Positions 56,451 through 64,000 of a stretch of 64,000 nt of DNA are shown here, one piece after another. The position numbers were made by a program, and so were the translations under genes. Numbering within the stretch: the first letter of the stretch is position 1; each line of letters opens with the position of its first letter. The notes beneath the pieces were generated by a model that worked only from the letters and a program-made list of their open reading frames with translations, searched no databases and was not told the DNA's origin. The stretch comes from Chitinophagales bacterium (GTDB lineage: Bacteria; Bacteroidota; Bacteroidia; Chitinophagales; JADJOU01), in NCBI GenBank assembly GCA_016787225.1, contig JAEUUY010000008.1, forward strand, positions 62,001 to 126,000, given 5' to 3'.

Positions 56451-56954
56451 ATGATAAATAATGAAGAATTTAATTTCATAACTGAAAAAATGATGATTGA
56501 TGGATTAGACTATCATTACAATAACTATATTGAACACAGGGAATCTCTTCATTATTATATAAAAGATATGGCAATTGAAAAGCTTGACTTCAATCGACAA
56601 AAATTTTATTCAATGAGACATGAAGTGGTATCATATATAAATAGAATGGGACAATTTAAGGCTTTTGCAGATTATCATAATAAAAGTGAATTATTACCCA
56701 CTATTTTAAAGTTTATGCCCTTAAGAGATAAAATAACTGCTCACAGAGCGATTGATAAACCTCGCAAAAATGACAATGTACCAAGTGTAATAATGGCAAA
56801 TAATCAAGTCCATGGACCAGTTGTTGCATTGTGGGGTGGTAATAGATTTATATTACAATATAAAACTGATAAAGGAGATTTATTGAATTTCGATCTAATT
56901 GAAGAGCATCAAAAGATTTATAAAGAAGCTTTACTCTTATTTAATGATATATAG
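56451..56954 (+). CDS. Uncharacterised protein with R-x5-H motif
   Basis: A 167-residue cytosolic protein that I do not recognise. It is rich in His, Tyr and Asn and mostly helical in its first 110 residues. A motif RDKITAH near residue 92 has the R-x4-6-H spacing of HEPN ribonucleases, in a helical context (LRDKITAHRAID). The C-terminal part looks like beta strands. It has no partner gene next to it and lies between two housekeeping genes, so HEPN membership is only a suggestion. Confidence 0.6.
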   Translation: MINNEEFNFITEKMMIDGLDYHYNNYIEHRESLHYYIKDMAIEKLDFNRQKFYSMRHEVVSYINRMGQFKAFADYHNKSELLPTILKFMPLRDKITAHRAIDKPRKNDNVPSVIMANNQVHGPVVALWGGNRFILQYKTDKGDLLNFDLIEEHQKIYKEALLLFNDI

Positions 56955-57077
56955 ATTTTTAATTTGTCACGAATTTACATACTCCTAGAAAAACATGTTG
57001 TTTCTGAAAATGTTTAAAAAAAAATATCAAGTGGATAAACTTTAGATTGTTATTAAAATTCTACAATTTTTACACCA

Positions 57078-57791
57078 ATGAAACCCATTATTACCCTTTT
57101 CGAAGATGATTATTACTTAGCAGTAGATAAGCCTAGTGGGGTGCTATCAATTCCTCCCCGTGCAGGGCAAGAAGCCGATGTATTTTCTTTTTTCAAAACG
57201 AAGTATGAAGACTTGCGTTTAGTTCATCGAATAGATAAGGAAACATCAGGTGTCTTGATTTTTGCGAAAGGAGAAGAAGCTCAACGCGCCTTGTCCATGT
57301 TATTCGAAGATCATTCTATCTTCAAAGAATATAAGGCCATCGTGTCGGGAATCCCCAAGGAAGCTGAAGGCACCATAGAAAACTATATAGACGAACACCC
57401 CAATATAAAAGGAACCTATCGAATCGCTTATCAAGGTAAAGGAAAAATAGCCATATCACATTATCAGGTAGTAGAGACATATAAACGACATAGTTTACTC
57501 GCCTTTCAGATAGAGACTGGTCGTACGCATCAAATAAGAGTACACTCACAGTTTTTAGGTTGTCCATTGGCTTATGACCCTATATATAATCCTCAAAACG
57601 GAATTTTTCTCTCTCGATTTATCAAGAATTATAAAGGCAAGGAGGATGAGCGGTCTATCATCCAACGATTATCACTCCATGCGGAAATTCTTAGATTCTA
57701 CCACCCATTTACCAATGAAGTGGTAGATATTCAATCTCCACTACCTAAAGATTTTCAGAAGGCTTTGGAGATACTGAGAAAGTATAGTTGA
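57078..57791 (+). CDS. RluA-family pseudouridine synthase
   Basis: A 237-residue enzyme that isomerises uridine in RNA. The catalytic motif is HRIDKETSG (Asp53 region), with the family pattern VDKPSGVLSIP near the start and GRTHQIRVH near residue 147. There is no N-terminal S4 domain, so it resembles RluA or TruC rather than RluD. The RNA target is not determined. Confidence 0.9.
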   Translation: MKPIITLFEDDYYLAVDKPSGVLSIPPRAGQEADVFSFFKTKYEDLRLVHRIDKETSGVLIFAKGEEAQRALSMLFEDHSIFKEYKAIVSGIPKEAEGTIENYIDEHPNIKGTYRIAYQGKGKIAISHYQVVETYKRHSLLAFQIETGRTHQIRVHSQFLGCPLAYDPIYNPQNGIFLSRFIKNYKGKEDERSIIQRLSLHAEILRFYHPFTNEVVDIQSPLPKDFQKALEILRKYS

Positions 57792-57865
57792 TTTATTTTT
57801 TTGACTTTGAGCATTAAGGAATCGTCAATTTCTAATTTTTAGTCTCTGTTCTATTTAAATTACGC

Positions 57866-57873
57866 TACTTTTG
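57866..57873 (+). promoter_or_regulatory. -7 box TACTTTTG upstream of typA
   Basis: Matches TAnnTTTG. It leaves a leader of about 90 nt before the typA GTG, which carries two small palindromes (57901-57932 and 57936-57948). Confidence 0.55.
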
Positions 57874-57970
57874 CACCCCACTAAAAAAGGTAATTATTAA
57901 TTTTCAATTACTTAGTTGCAAATAATTGAAAAATTACTAGTTGCTAGTTATTCATTATTAATTAGAAAAA

Positions 57971-59782
57971 GTGAGTGTAGAAAAAATTAGAAACATAGCT
58001 ATCATAGCCCACGTTGACCATGGTAAGACTACCTTAGTAGACAAAATGCTGCATGCAGCTATGCTTTTTCGAGATAATCAGCAGATGAATGAATTGATAC
58101 TCGACAATAATGATCAAGAACGTGAGCGAGGGATTACTATTTTGGCAAAAAATGTGGCGGTCAACTGGAAAGGTTATAAAATCAATATCATAGATACACC
58201 TGGCCACTCTGACTTCGGAGGAGAAGTAGAGCGAGTATTAAATATGGCCGATGGAGTATTACTATTAGTAGATGCTTTTGAAGGCCCAATGCCACAAACG
58301 AGATTTGTGACGCAGAAGGCATTGTCACTTGGTAAAAAAGCAGTGGTTATAGTCAATAAAGTAGATAAGCCGAACTGTACTCCAGAAAAAGCGCATGAAG
58401 ACGTTTTTGATTTGTTTTTCAATCTAGAAGCTAGTCAAGAGCAGCTGGATTTCAAAACCATTTATGGCTCAGCTAAGCAGGGTTGGATGAGTGATGATTA
58501 CACTAAGCCAACCGATAACGTCAATATTATTTTTGACACTATCGTAAGTGAAATACCGCATCCAAAAATCGATGAAGGTAATTTACAATTACAAATTACT
58601 TCGCTTGATTTTTCAAGCTATACAGGTCGAATAGCCGTAGGTAGAATACAGCGAGGCTCTATCGAAGAGAATCAACCTATTTCTCTTATGAAAGCAGATG
58701 GCTCTATCAAAAAAATGCGCACGAAAGAGGTATATCTTTTCGAAGGAATGGGTAAAACCAAAGTAGCTAAAGCCGAAGCAGGTGAAATCGTAGCCGTGAC
58801 TGGTATCGAAGACTTTGAGATAGGTGATACCATAGCCGATTTTGAAAATCCAGAGGCGATGGAGCGCATCAAAATCGATGAGCCGACCATGAGTATGTTA
58901 TTTACGATTAATAATTCACCATTCTTTGGCAAGGAAGGGAAATTTGTAACTTCTCGTCATATACGAGAAAGATTATATAAGGAATTGGAGAAAAATTTAG
59001 CACTTCGCGTTCAAGATACGCCTTCCCCTGATTCTTTTCTGGTATATGGTAGAGGTATTTTGCATTTATCGGTATTGTTAGAGACCATGCGCCGTGAGGG
59101 CTATGAATTGCAGGTAGGACAGCCGCAAGTCATTATTAAGGAAATCGATGGCAAAAAATGTGAACCCATAGAGACTTTGACAGTCGATGTACCCGAAGAA
59201 TATGCAGGTAAAATCATAGAATTGGTATCGCAGCGAAAAGGAGAGATGAAAGCCATGTACACCAAAGGCGATATGCAGCGCTTAGAGTTTGAAATACCTA
59301 CGAGAGGTCTTAATGGCTTCAGAAGTACCGCCTTGACTCAGTCTGGTGGCGAGGCTATTATAGCGCATAGATTCAAATCTTACGAACCTATGAAGGGTGA
59401 AATTCCAGCGAGAATCAATGGCGTAATGATATCGAAAGAAGCTGGTATGGCTACGGGCTATTCCATGGATAAGCTCAAAGACAGAGGACGATTTTTTATA
59501 GAACCCGGCGACCAAGTTTATACTGGACAGGTAATCGGCGAACAAATACGCCCTGGTGACCTCGTAGTCAATGTGTGTACGGCCAAGCAATTGACTAATT
59601 TCCGTGCAGCAGGTAAGGATGATAATGTAGGTCTGCCACCCAAGGTCAATTTTTCACTCGAAGAATCTATGGAATATATCGAAAAAGACGAATATTTAGA
59701 GTTAACTCCTGTTTCAATGCGTTTGCGTAAAATTCATTTAGATGAAAACGACCGCAAGAAAGCGGCAATGAAGGCAGGATAG
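57971..59782 (+). CDS. typA: Ribosome-associated GTPase TypA/BipA
   Basis: Translational GTPase needed for ribosome assembly and growth under stress. G1 AHVDHGKT (residues 13-20), G3 DTPGHSDFGGEV and G4 NKVDKPN are intact; EF-G-like domains and the TypA-specific C-terminus follow (RPGDLVVNVCTAKQLTNFRAAGKDD is the family region, seen as NVCTAKQLTNFRAAG). Length 603 residues is standard. The start is a GTG. Confidence 0.96.
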   Translation: MSVEKIRNIAIIAHVDHGKTTLVDKMLHAAMLFRDNQQMNELILDNNDQERERGITILAKNVAVNWKGYKINIIDTPGHSDFGGEVERVLNMADGVLLLVDAFEGPMPQTRFVTQKALSLGKKAVVIVNKVDKPNCTPEKAHEDVFDLFFNLEASQEQLDFKTIYGSAKQGWMSDDYTKPTDNVNIIFDTIVSEIPHPKIDEGNLQLQITSLDFSSYTGRIAVGRIQRGSIEENQPISLMKADGSIKKMRTKEVYLFEGMGKTKVAKAEAGEIVAVTGIEDFEIGDTIADFENPEAMERIKIDEPTMSMLFTINNSPFFGKEGKFVTSRHIRERLYKELEKNLALRVQDTPSPDSFLVYGRGILHLSVLLETMRREGYELQVGQPQVIIKEIDGKKCEPIETLTVDVPEEYAGKIIELVSQRKGEMKAMYTKGDMQRLEFEIPTRGLNGFRSTALTQSGGEAIIAHRFKSYEPMKGEIPARINGVMISKEAGMATGYSMDKLKDRGRFFIEPGDQVYTGQVIGEQIRPGDLVVNVCTAKQLTNFRAAGKDDNVGLPPKVNFSLEESMEYIEKDEYLELTPVSMRLRKIHLDENDRKKAAMKAG

Positions 59783-59840
59783 TTAATTGGAAAATGAATT
59801 AATTTGAAAATGAAAGGTTTCAATTTTAATTCGTGAATTT

Positions 59841-60590
59841 GTGGCCCTGTTATCCGATATTTTTTCCGAATCTGAAAAACGCTTTCTTTTACAGTATATA
59901 GAAAAGGAGAATCCAACGATTCCTTTTGTTGAAATAATAACTCGCTTGAACCTTGGCGAACCGATAGACTATATACTTGGGTATACTTATTTCTATGGAT
60001 TAAAAATAGAGGTCAGTGAGGATACTTTGATTCCACGTCCAGAAACCGAAGAATTGGTCGAACTCATCGTAAATGAAAATAAAACAAAGTCAGGTTTGAA
60101 AATTCTTGATATTGGCACGGGTAGTGGTTGTATTGCTTTAGCTTTAAAATCTAAACTAGTGAATGCAGAAGTTTCTGCCATAGACGTCTCCAGTGCAGCA
60201 TTGGAAATAGCTAAGAGAAACTCAAGTCAACTAGATTTAAATATCAATTACATTCAACTAGATATATTAAATTATAATCGTTGGTCACAATTAGACAACT
60301 TTGATATTATAGTCTCCAATCCTCCCTATATTCCTATTCATGAGAAGGAGGAGATGACGGCTTCTGTCTTAAATTATGAACCTCATTTAGCTTTGTTTGT
60401 AGAGAATGATCCTCTCATTTTTTATCGTAAAATTTTAGCATTCGCTTCTCATTATTTAAATAGGGATGGTCGTGTATATTTTGAAACCAGCCAAACGTTA
60501 CAGTTAGAAGAATTTGAGAATTTTCGAATCGAAAAAAAGAAAGATTTGAGCGGAAATTGGCGGTTTTTGAAGTGTTCGGTAAATAATTAA
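59841..60590 (+). CDS. prmC: Peptide chain release factor glutamine methyltransferase PrmC
   Basis: Methylates the Gln of the GGQ motif in release factors. An N-terminal helical part is followed by the SAM loop DIGTGSGCIALAL (near residue 91) and the diagnostic NPPYIP at about 160. RPETEELVEL precedes the fold as usual. The start is GTG, 58 bp after typA. At 249 residues it is slightly short at the N-terminus compared with E. coli PrmC (277). Confidence 0.92.
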   Translation: MALLSDIFSESEKRFLLQYIEKENPTIPFVEIITRLNLGEPIDYILGYTYFYGLKIEVSEDTLIPRPETEELVELIVNENKTKSGLKILDIGTGSGCIALALKSKLVNAEVSAIDVSSAALEIAKRNSSQLDLNINYIQLDILNYNRWSQLDNFDIIVSNPPYIPIHEKEEMTASVLNYEPHLALFVENDPLIFYRKILAFASHYLNRDGRVYFETSQTLQLEEFENFRIEKKKDLSGNWRFLKCSVNN

Positions 60591-60642
60591 ATTATGAAAG
60601 AAATAAAAGCTATATTCTTCCCTCTCTAGTGCGAGTTTGTAA

Positions 60643-60773
60643 CCCCGCTATCGGTAGTCTGCGATTAAATGCTAGTGCACGAGTTCGGCAGCGTTTGGCG
60701 AAGTTTTTAACTTCGTCAGTGCGTTAGTAAATTTGTAATTTACAAAAGAAAAGCTATTTTTGTAACTATAAAA
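60643..60773 (+). repeat. RAYT-associated palindromic leader, copy 1
   Basis: The block begins with CCCCGCTATCGG (decayed form of the palindrome CCGCTAGCGG). It contains GAAGTTTTTAACTTC (60700-60714) and the 17-bp palindrome GTAAATTTGTAATTTAC (60727-60743), then a -7 box TATTTTTG (60755-60762). The same blocks occur before copies 2 and 3 of the transposase. Confidence 0.8.
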
Positions 60774-61097
60774 ATGAGCACAGGATACAAGATTTTAGAC
60801 CAGAATGCATTATTCTATTTGACGTTCCAGATAGTAGATTGGGTAGATATATTTACACGAAAAATTTATAAAGATATTGTTATAGAAAGTTTCAGTTATT
60901 GTATGGAGCATAAGGGATTGAACTTATATGCTTATGTCATCATGTCTAATCATATTCATTTGATAGCTAGTGCTAGAGAAGGATTTGCATTGAGTGATAT
61001 CATCAGAGATTTCAAGAAGCATACTGCTAAACGATTTTTAGAAGAAATAAGCAAGCCAACAGAAAGTAGAAATGACCCCGCTAGCGGTAGTCTGTGA
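60774..61097 (+). pseudogene. REP-associated tyrosine transposase (RAYT), copy 1, 3' truncated
   Basis: The first 100 codons encode the N-terminal half of a Y1/IS200-like transposase of the RAYT type, with the HUH metal motif in SNHIHLIASA. Similarity to copy 2 stops sharply at 61075/61076, where a new palindromic leader begins; the last seven residues (PASGSL and neighbours) are read from that leader. The catalytic Tyr half is missing, so this copy is inactive. Confidence 0.88.
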
Positions 61098-61208
61098 TTA
61101 ATTGCTAGTGCACGAGTTCTGCAGCGTTAGGCGAAGTTTGCAACTTCGTCTAAGTGTTAGTAAATTTGTAATTTACAAAATAAAAAAGCTAATTTTGTAA
61201 CGATAAAG
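61076..61208 (+). repeat. RAYT-associated palindromic leader, copy 2
   Basis: Starts with CC and the perfect palindrome CCGCTAGCGG (61078-61087), then GAAGTTTGCAACTTC (61133-61147) and GTAAATTTGTAATTTAC (61160-61176). It joins directly to the truncated end of transposase copy 1. Confidence 0.82.
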
Positions 61209-61757
61209 ATGAGCACAGGATACAAGATTTTAGACCAGAATGCATTGTTTTAATTGACGTTTCAGATAGTAGATTGGGTGGATATTTTTACACGAAAAAT
61301 TTATAAAGATATTGTTATTGATAGCTTCTTGTATTGTATGTAGCATAAAGGATTGGATTTATACGCTTATGTAATTATGTCGAATCATATTCATTTGATA
61401 GCTAGTGCTAGAGAAGGATTTGCATTGAGTGATATCATCAGAGATTTCAAGAAGCATACTGCTAAGCAATTTTTAGAAGAAATAAACAAGCCAACTGAAA
61501 GTAGAAATGATTGGATGTTAAAACGATTTGAATTCGCTGCTAAAAGGCACAAAAGAAACAGTGAGTTTCAAATATGGACGCACGAGAATCATGCTGTGGA
61601 GCATGTTTCGAATAAGTTTATTGATCAGAAACTGAATTATATTCATGAAAATCCAGTAAGAGCAGGTATCGTATATAAAGCAGAAGACTATATGTATAGC
61701 AGTGCGTCGAACTATATTTTAGGAGAAGGAATTATAAATGTCAAGATATTGGAATGA
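61209..61757 (+). pseudogene. RAYT transposase, copy 2, with two in-frame stops
   Basis: Reading from the ATG at 61209, codon 15 is TAA (61251-61253; a Tyr codon in copies 1 and 3) and codon 45 is TAG (61341-61343; Glu in copy 1). The rest is intact: the HUH motif SNHIHL and the C-terminal half with LNYIHENPVRAGIV, which holds the likely nucleophile Tyr. The stop overlaps the start of the following RHS frame (ATGA). A downstream TTG at 61353 could in principle start a shortened protein. Confidence 0.88.
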
Positions 61758-63121
61758 AATCAAAGATTTCAATACACAGCGACGCAGTCAGAGACTGCGC
61801 CGAACAGGGGAGCCTGACCGCTTTTCAGAGTGTAGTATTCGAAGAGACCGTAGTGACACCAAGGTATGCCCCAGAGAATCTCATGTGGCGTGAGCAGCAC
61901 CTCTATGGCAGCAGTAGGTTAGGTATGCTGAGACCCGATCTAGATATAGTCGATATCACGGCGCTGCCACCAGCAGACTGGTTAGCCATGAAGCAGTACG
62001 AACTCACCAATCACCTCGGTAATGTCCTCTCTACCGTCAAAGACGAAAAACTACAGCTAGACCTCAACTGCGATGGACTGGTAGATGCCTACGAACCTAT
62101 TGTGCTTAATGCTACGGATTACTACCCCTTCGGTATGCCGATGCCGAATCGGACATACTCCTTATCTTCAAGCAATTATAGGTTTGGGTTCAATGGGAAA
62201 GAGAAAGATAATGAGATATATGGAGATGGGAATGCAGTCGATTTTGGTGCGAGAGTGCACGACCCAAGATTAGGAAGATGGTTATCAGTTGACAAAAAAT
62301 TCCAAAATTCACCTTATTTTACTCCTTATAATTTTGCAGCTAATAATCCAATCGTATATATAGATCCCGATGGGAATACTGAATTTTATTTTAATGGAGA
62401 ACACATTGGGTCTGATAAAATAGAAAATGGTCTTATTGGAATAGTTACAGATTTAGCTATTAAAATTGAAATTGGTGAAAAAAAAGTATATCCTTCATCA
62501 ATTGAAAATGGAAAAGCATTTAATGGGGGATTTGCACTTCATTTAGATGTTTTGAAACAAGGTCTTGAAGATTTTAAAAGAGCTGAAAAGTCATGGAAAA
62601 AGGGGAAAATTCGAGAACAAACTTCTGTAATGATAAAAAATTCGTCAGGAGGTTACGATGTAACCTTTACAGGCGAAGGTCCAGATGCAAAAAAATCTGA
62701 TTCAAGGGCTTCAGCATCAATTCCTCCTGGCGACGTCTCAAGTCATTCTCATCCATTGGACGTAGAGGTAAGTAAGGATGGTAAATCATCTTATTATGAC
62801 GCTCTCATACCATCTCCACCTAGAGCGGATGGAAAAGGAGGAGATAAACTGGCATTCAAAGAATATTCAATTAATTTAATTGTAGGGAAAAATGGAGTGC
62901 CCAAAATTCATAGTGAATATGAGCAACAAACAGATATTAATGGAGCACCGAAAAAAAATAGCGATGGAGAGCAACTATATACAAAAAAAATTAATTATAC
63001 AATTATCGATGGGAGGGAATCAGCAATTAATGTATTTGACTCTCAATCACAATTAGTTGGTACCGTAAATGTAGATCATGCAAAATCCATTGTTAAGAAT
63101 GAGAACAAAAGAAAGAAATAG
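61754..63121 (+). CDS. Orphan RHS core with C-terminal toxin-like domain (5' truncated)
   Basis: A 455-residue reading frame that is the tail of a much larger RHS protein. The RHS core (WREQHLYGSSRLGM, ATDYYPFGMPMPNRTY, FGFNGKEKDNEIYG, DFGARVHDPRLGRWLSVD) spans residues about 45-200 and ends with NNPIVYIDPDG. The tip (about 205-455) is AT-rich and unrelated to the core. Within it, SSHSHPLD followed by PSPPRADGKGGD resembles the JAMM metal motif HxHP...SxxD of JAB-type toxin domains. The first 20-25 codons are really transposon end sequence with a palindrome, so the ATG is probably fortuitous and the gene is a displaced fragment. It may serve as a reservoir tip for recombination with a full RHS gene elsewhere. 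Confidence 0.75.
   Translation: MKSKISIHSDAVRDCAEQGSLTAFQSVVFEETVVTPRYAPENLMWREQHLYGSSRLGMLRPDLDIVDITALPPADWLAMKQYELTNHLGNVLSTVKDEKLQLDLNCDGLVDAYEPIVLNATDYYPFGMPMPNRTYSLSSSNYRFGFNGKEKDNEIYGDGNAVDFGARVHDPRLGRWLSVDKKFQNSPYFTPYNFAANNPIVYIDPDGNTEFYFNGEHIGSDKIENGLIGIVTDLAIKIEIGEKKVYPSSIENGKAFNGGFALHLDVLKQGLEDFKRAEKSWKKGKIREQTSVMIKNSSGGYDVTFTGEGPDAKKSDSRASASIPPGDVSSHSHPLDVEVSKDGKSSYYDALIPSPPRADGKGGDKLAFKEYSINLIVGKNGVPKIHSEYEQQTDINGAPKKNSDGEQLYTKKINYTIIDGRESAINVFDSQSQLVGTVNVDHAKSIVKNENKRKK
61783..61799. repeat. Palindrome at the right end of RAYT copy 2
   Basis: CGCAGTC-AGA-GACTGCG forms a perfect 7-bp stem 25 bp after the transposase stop, where REP hairpins are expected to mark the element's right end. 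RHS similarity starts only after it. Confidence 0.55.
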
Positions 63122-63584
63122 ATTTTTCATAAGGCTTATTCTTTTTTGGTTTCTAGTATTAAAATTTAGTCTAGTTTTTGGAATTGAAATTAAAGTAGTT
63201 TCAGGAGATGGAATTGAAGTTGTTGATTCAATTTTAATTTTTTCGAATCAAGATAAAATTACTTACAAATTCGAAGCTATTACTAGGGAAAAACTCAATA
63301 AATTAGATTGTGTAACAATTTTAGCGATAAAAAATAAAAAAATTTGTATTCGAATTGATTATGATAAAATATTTTGTGATACAATTAAAATCAAATTAAA
63401 TCAATTCCCTGATTGCACGCCAACAAGTAATCTTATTGGAACCTATCAATCTTGTCAGGGTATGGGTCATACTTATGGTTTTTTCTCATTTGATTACCCC
63501 TGTTGCCCTAATGTTGAACTTGCTCCATATTACTACATAGGAAAGAAAAAGTATTATTTTTCAAAAAAGAAGAAAAAACGATAA
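63099..63584 (+). CDS. Candidate immunity protein for the RHS tip
   Basis: 161 residues from the ATG at 63099, which overlaps the end of the RHS frame by 23 bases. A signal peptide or anchor (FFIRLILFWFLVLKFSLVFG) is followed by a small domain with seven Cys (including an adjacent CC pair) and a very basic tail of Lys and Ser. I recognise no family. Position directly behind a toxin tip, low GC and export signal fit an immunity protein acting in the periplasm; this is inference. Confidence 0.55.
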   Translation: MRTKERNRFFIRLILFWFLVLKFSLVFGIEIKVVSGDGIEVVDSILIFSNQDKITYKFEAITREKLNKLDCVTILAIKNKKICIRIDYDKIFCDTIKIKLNQFPDCTPTSNLIGTYQSCQGMGHTYGFFSFDYPCCPNVELAPYYYIGKKKYYFSKKKKKR

Positions 63585-63590
63585 GCCTTC

Positions 63591-63940
63591 CTAGCTCGGC
63601 GTAGTGTGGCGTGATTTTTTGGCGAAGTTTGCAACCTAGCTCGGCGTAGTGTGGCGTGGTTGTTTGGCGAAGTTTGCAACTTCGTCAGTGCGTTAGTAAA
63701 TTTGTAATTTACAGAAAGAAGTTAGAAGTGTCAGGCATTGCGCTTGATATTTTTTATTGCGGATATTTATCGGGGTCCTTAGCTCGGCGCACTGTGGCGT
63801 GGTTGTTTGGCGATCCCGATAACCTAGTTCGCCGTATAGTGCAGTCGAAGTCGTGCTGTGTTCGGCATAGTTTTTAACTATTTCGGAGCGTTCGTAAATT
63901 TGTAATTTACAAAAGAAAAGCTATTTTTGTAACTATAAAA
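63591..63940 (+). repeat. Composite repeat region before RAYT copy 3
   Basis: Two 45-bp direct repeats (63591-63635 and 63636-63680) begin CTAGCTCGGCGTAGTGTGG and end GCGAAGTTTGCAAC; a diverged third copy starts near 63779. GAAGTTTGCAACTTC is at 63669-63683. The palindrome GTAAATTTGTAATTTAC occurs twice (63696-63712, 63894-63910). The last 45 bp are identical to the leader of copy 1. An open frame across this region is not a gene. Confidence 0.75.
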
Positions 63941-64000
63941 ATGAGCACAGGATACAAGATTTTAGACCAGAATGCATTATTTTATTTGACGTTCCAGATA
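63941..64000 (+). CDS. RAYT transposase, copy 3 (5' end, runs off window)
   Basis: The first 20 codons (MSTGYKILDQNALFYLTFQI) match copy 1 except for one silent change (ATTC/ATTT). No stop is seen, so it may be the intact, active copy, but the rest lies outside the window. Confidence 0.8.
   Translation, partial: MSTGYKILDQNALFYLTFQI

Noticed and set aside
63656-63877. Open frame of 73 codons in the repeat region before RAYT copy 3
   Set aside because: It runs through palindromes and direct repeats and has no domain or start signal.

Overview
The window is an AT-rich chromosomal segment of a Bacteroidota member, probably from the Chitinophagia/Saprospiria side. The evidence is: proteins with type IX secretion system (T9SS) C-terminal sorting domains, PorZ- and PorE-like T9SS parts, several TonB-dependent receptors, and many Bacteroidota -7 boxes (TAnnTTTG) close upstream of genes. 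The species cannot be named from sequence alone.

Left part (1-11140): 5' part of smc (minus strand, runs off the edge), a SAM methyltransferase, feoAB ferrous iron uptake, an acyl-CoA dehydrogenase, a PorZ-like T9SS protein and asnS. At 11156-11805 lies the most unusual structure: a perfect 22-bp palindrome touching a -7 box, then six tandem 80-81 bp units, then a normal tRNA-His gene. Each unit is the 5' part of tRNA-His whose anticodon arm has been replaced by a perfect GC-rich hairpin, followed by an AT-rich linker.

Middle (12083-38661): two giant secreted T9SS cargo proteins (1381 and 2528 aa), tRNA-Leu(CAA), an arginase-fold protein, a CcmF/CcsA-type cytochrome c assembly protein, queE, folD, purA, a PorE-like OmpA protein beside a shorter paralogue without the OmpA domain, a TonB receptor operon and pnuC. 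Two copies of a palindromic, non-coding dispersed repeat sit at 23921 and 34601, and a possible relative lies at 3589.

Central metabolic region (38712-52984): an InsA-like zinc-finger/HTH protein without a transposase domain, a porin-like protein, an MHS-type MFS transporter and a small membrane protein; then an AhpD-like protein with a TonB receptor; then a translationally coupled set of small membrane protein, SSS-transporter/histidine-kinase hybrid (CbrA/CrbS type) and receiver-only response regulator, followed at once by acetyl-CoA and propionyl-CoA synthetase genes. This resembles a short-chain fatty acid sensing and activation locus.

Right part (52991-64000): a lipoprotein, a DUF5723-like outer-membrane protein, ahcY, an orphan protein with an R-x5-H motif, an RluA-type pseudouridine synthase, typA and prmC. 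The last 3.4 kb is accessory DNA: three copies of a REP-associated tyrosine transposase (RAYT) in different states of decay, each preceded by the same small palindromes, enclosing an orphan RHS core with an AT-rich toxin-like tip (HSHP, JAB-like motif) and a possible immunity gene.
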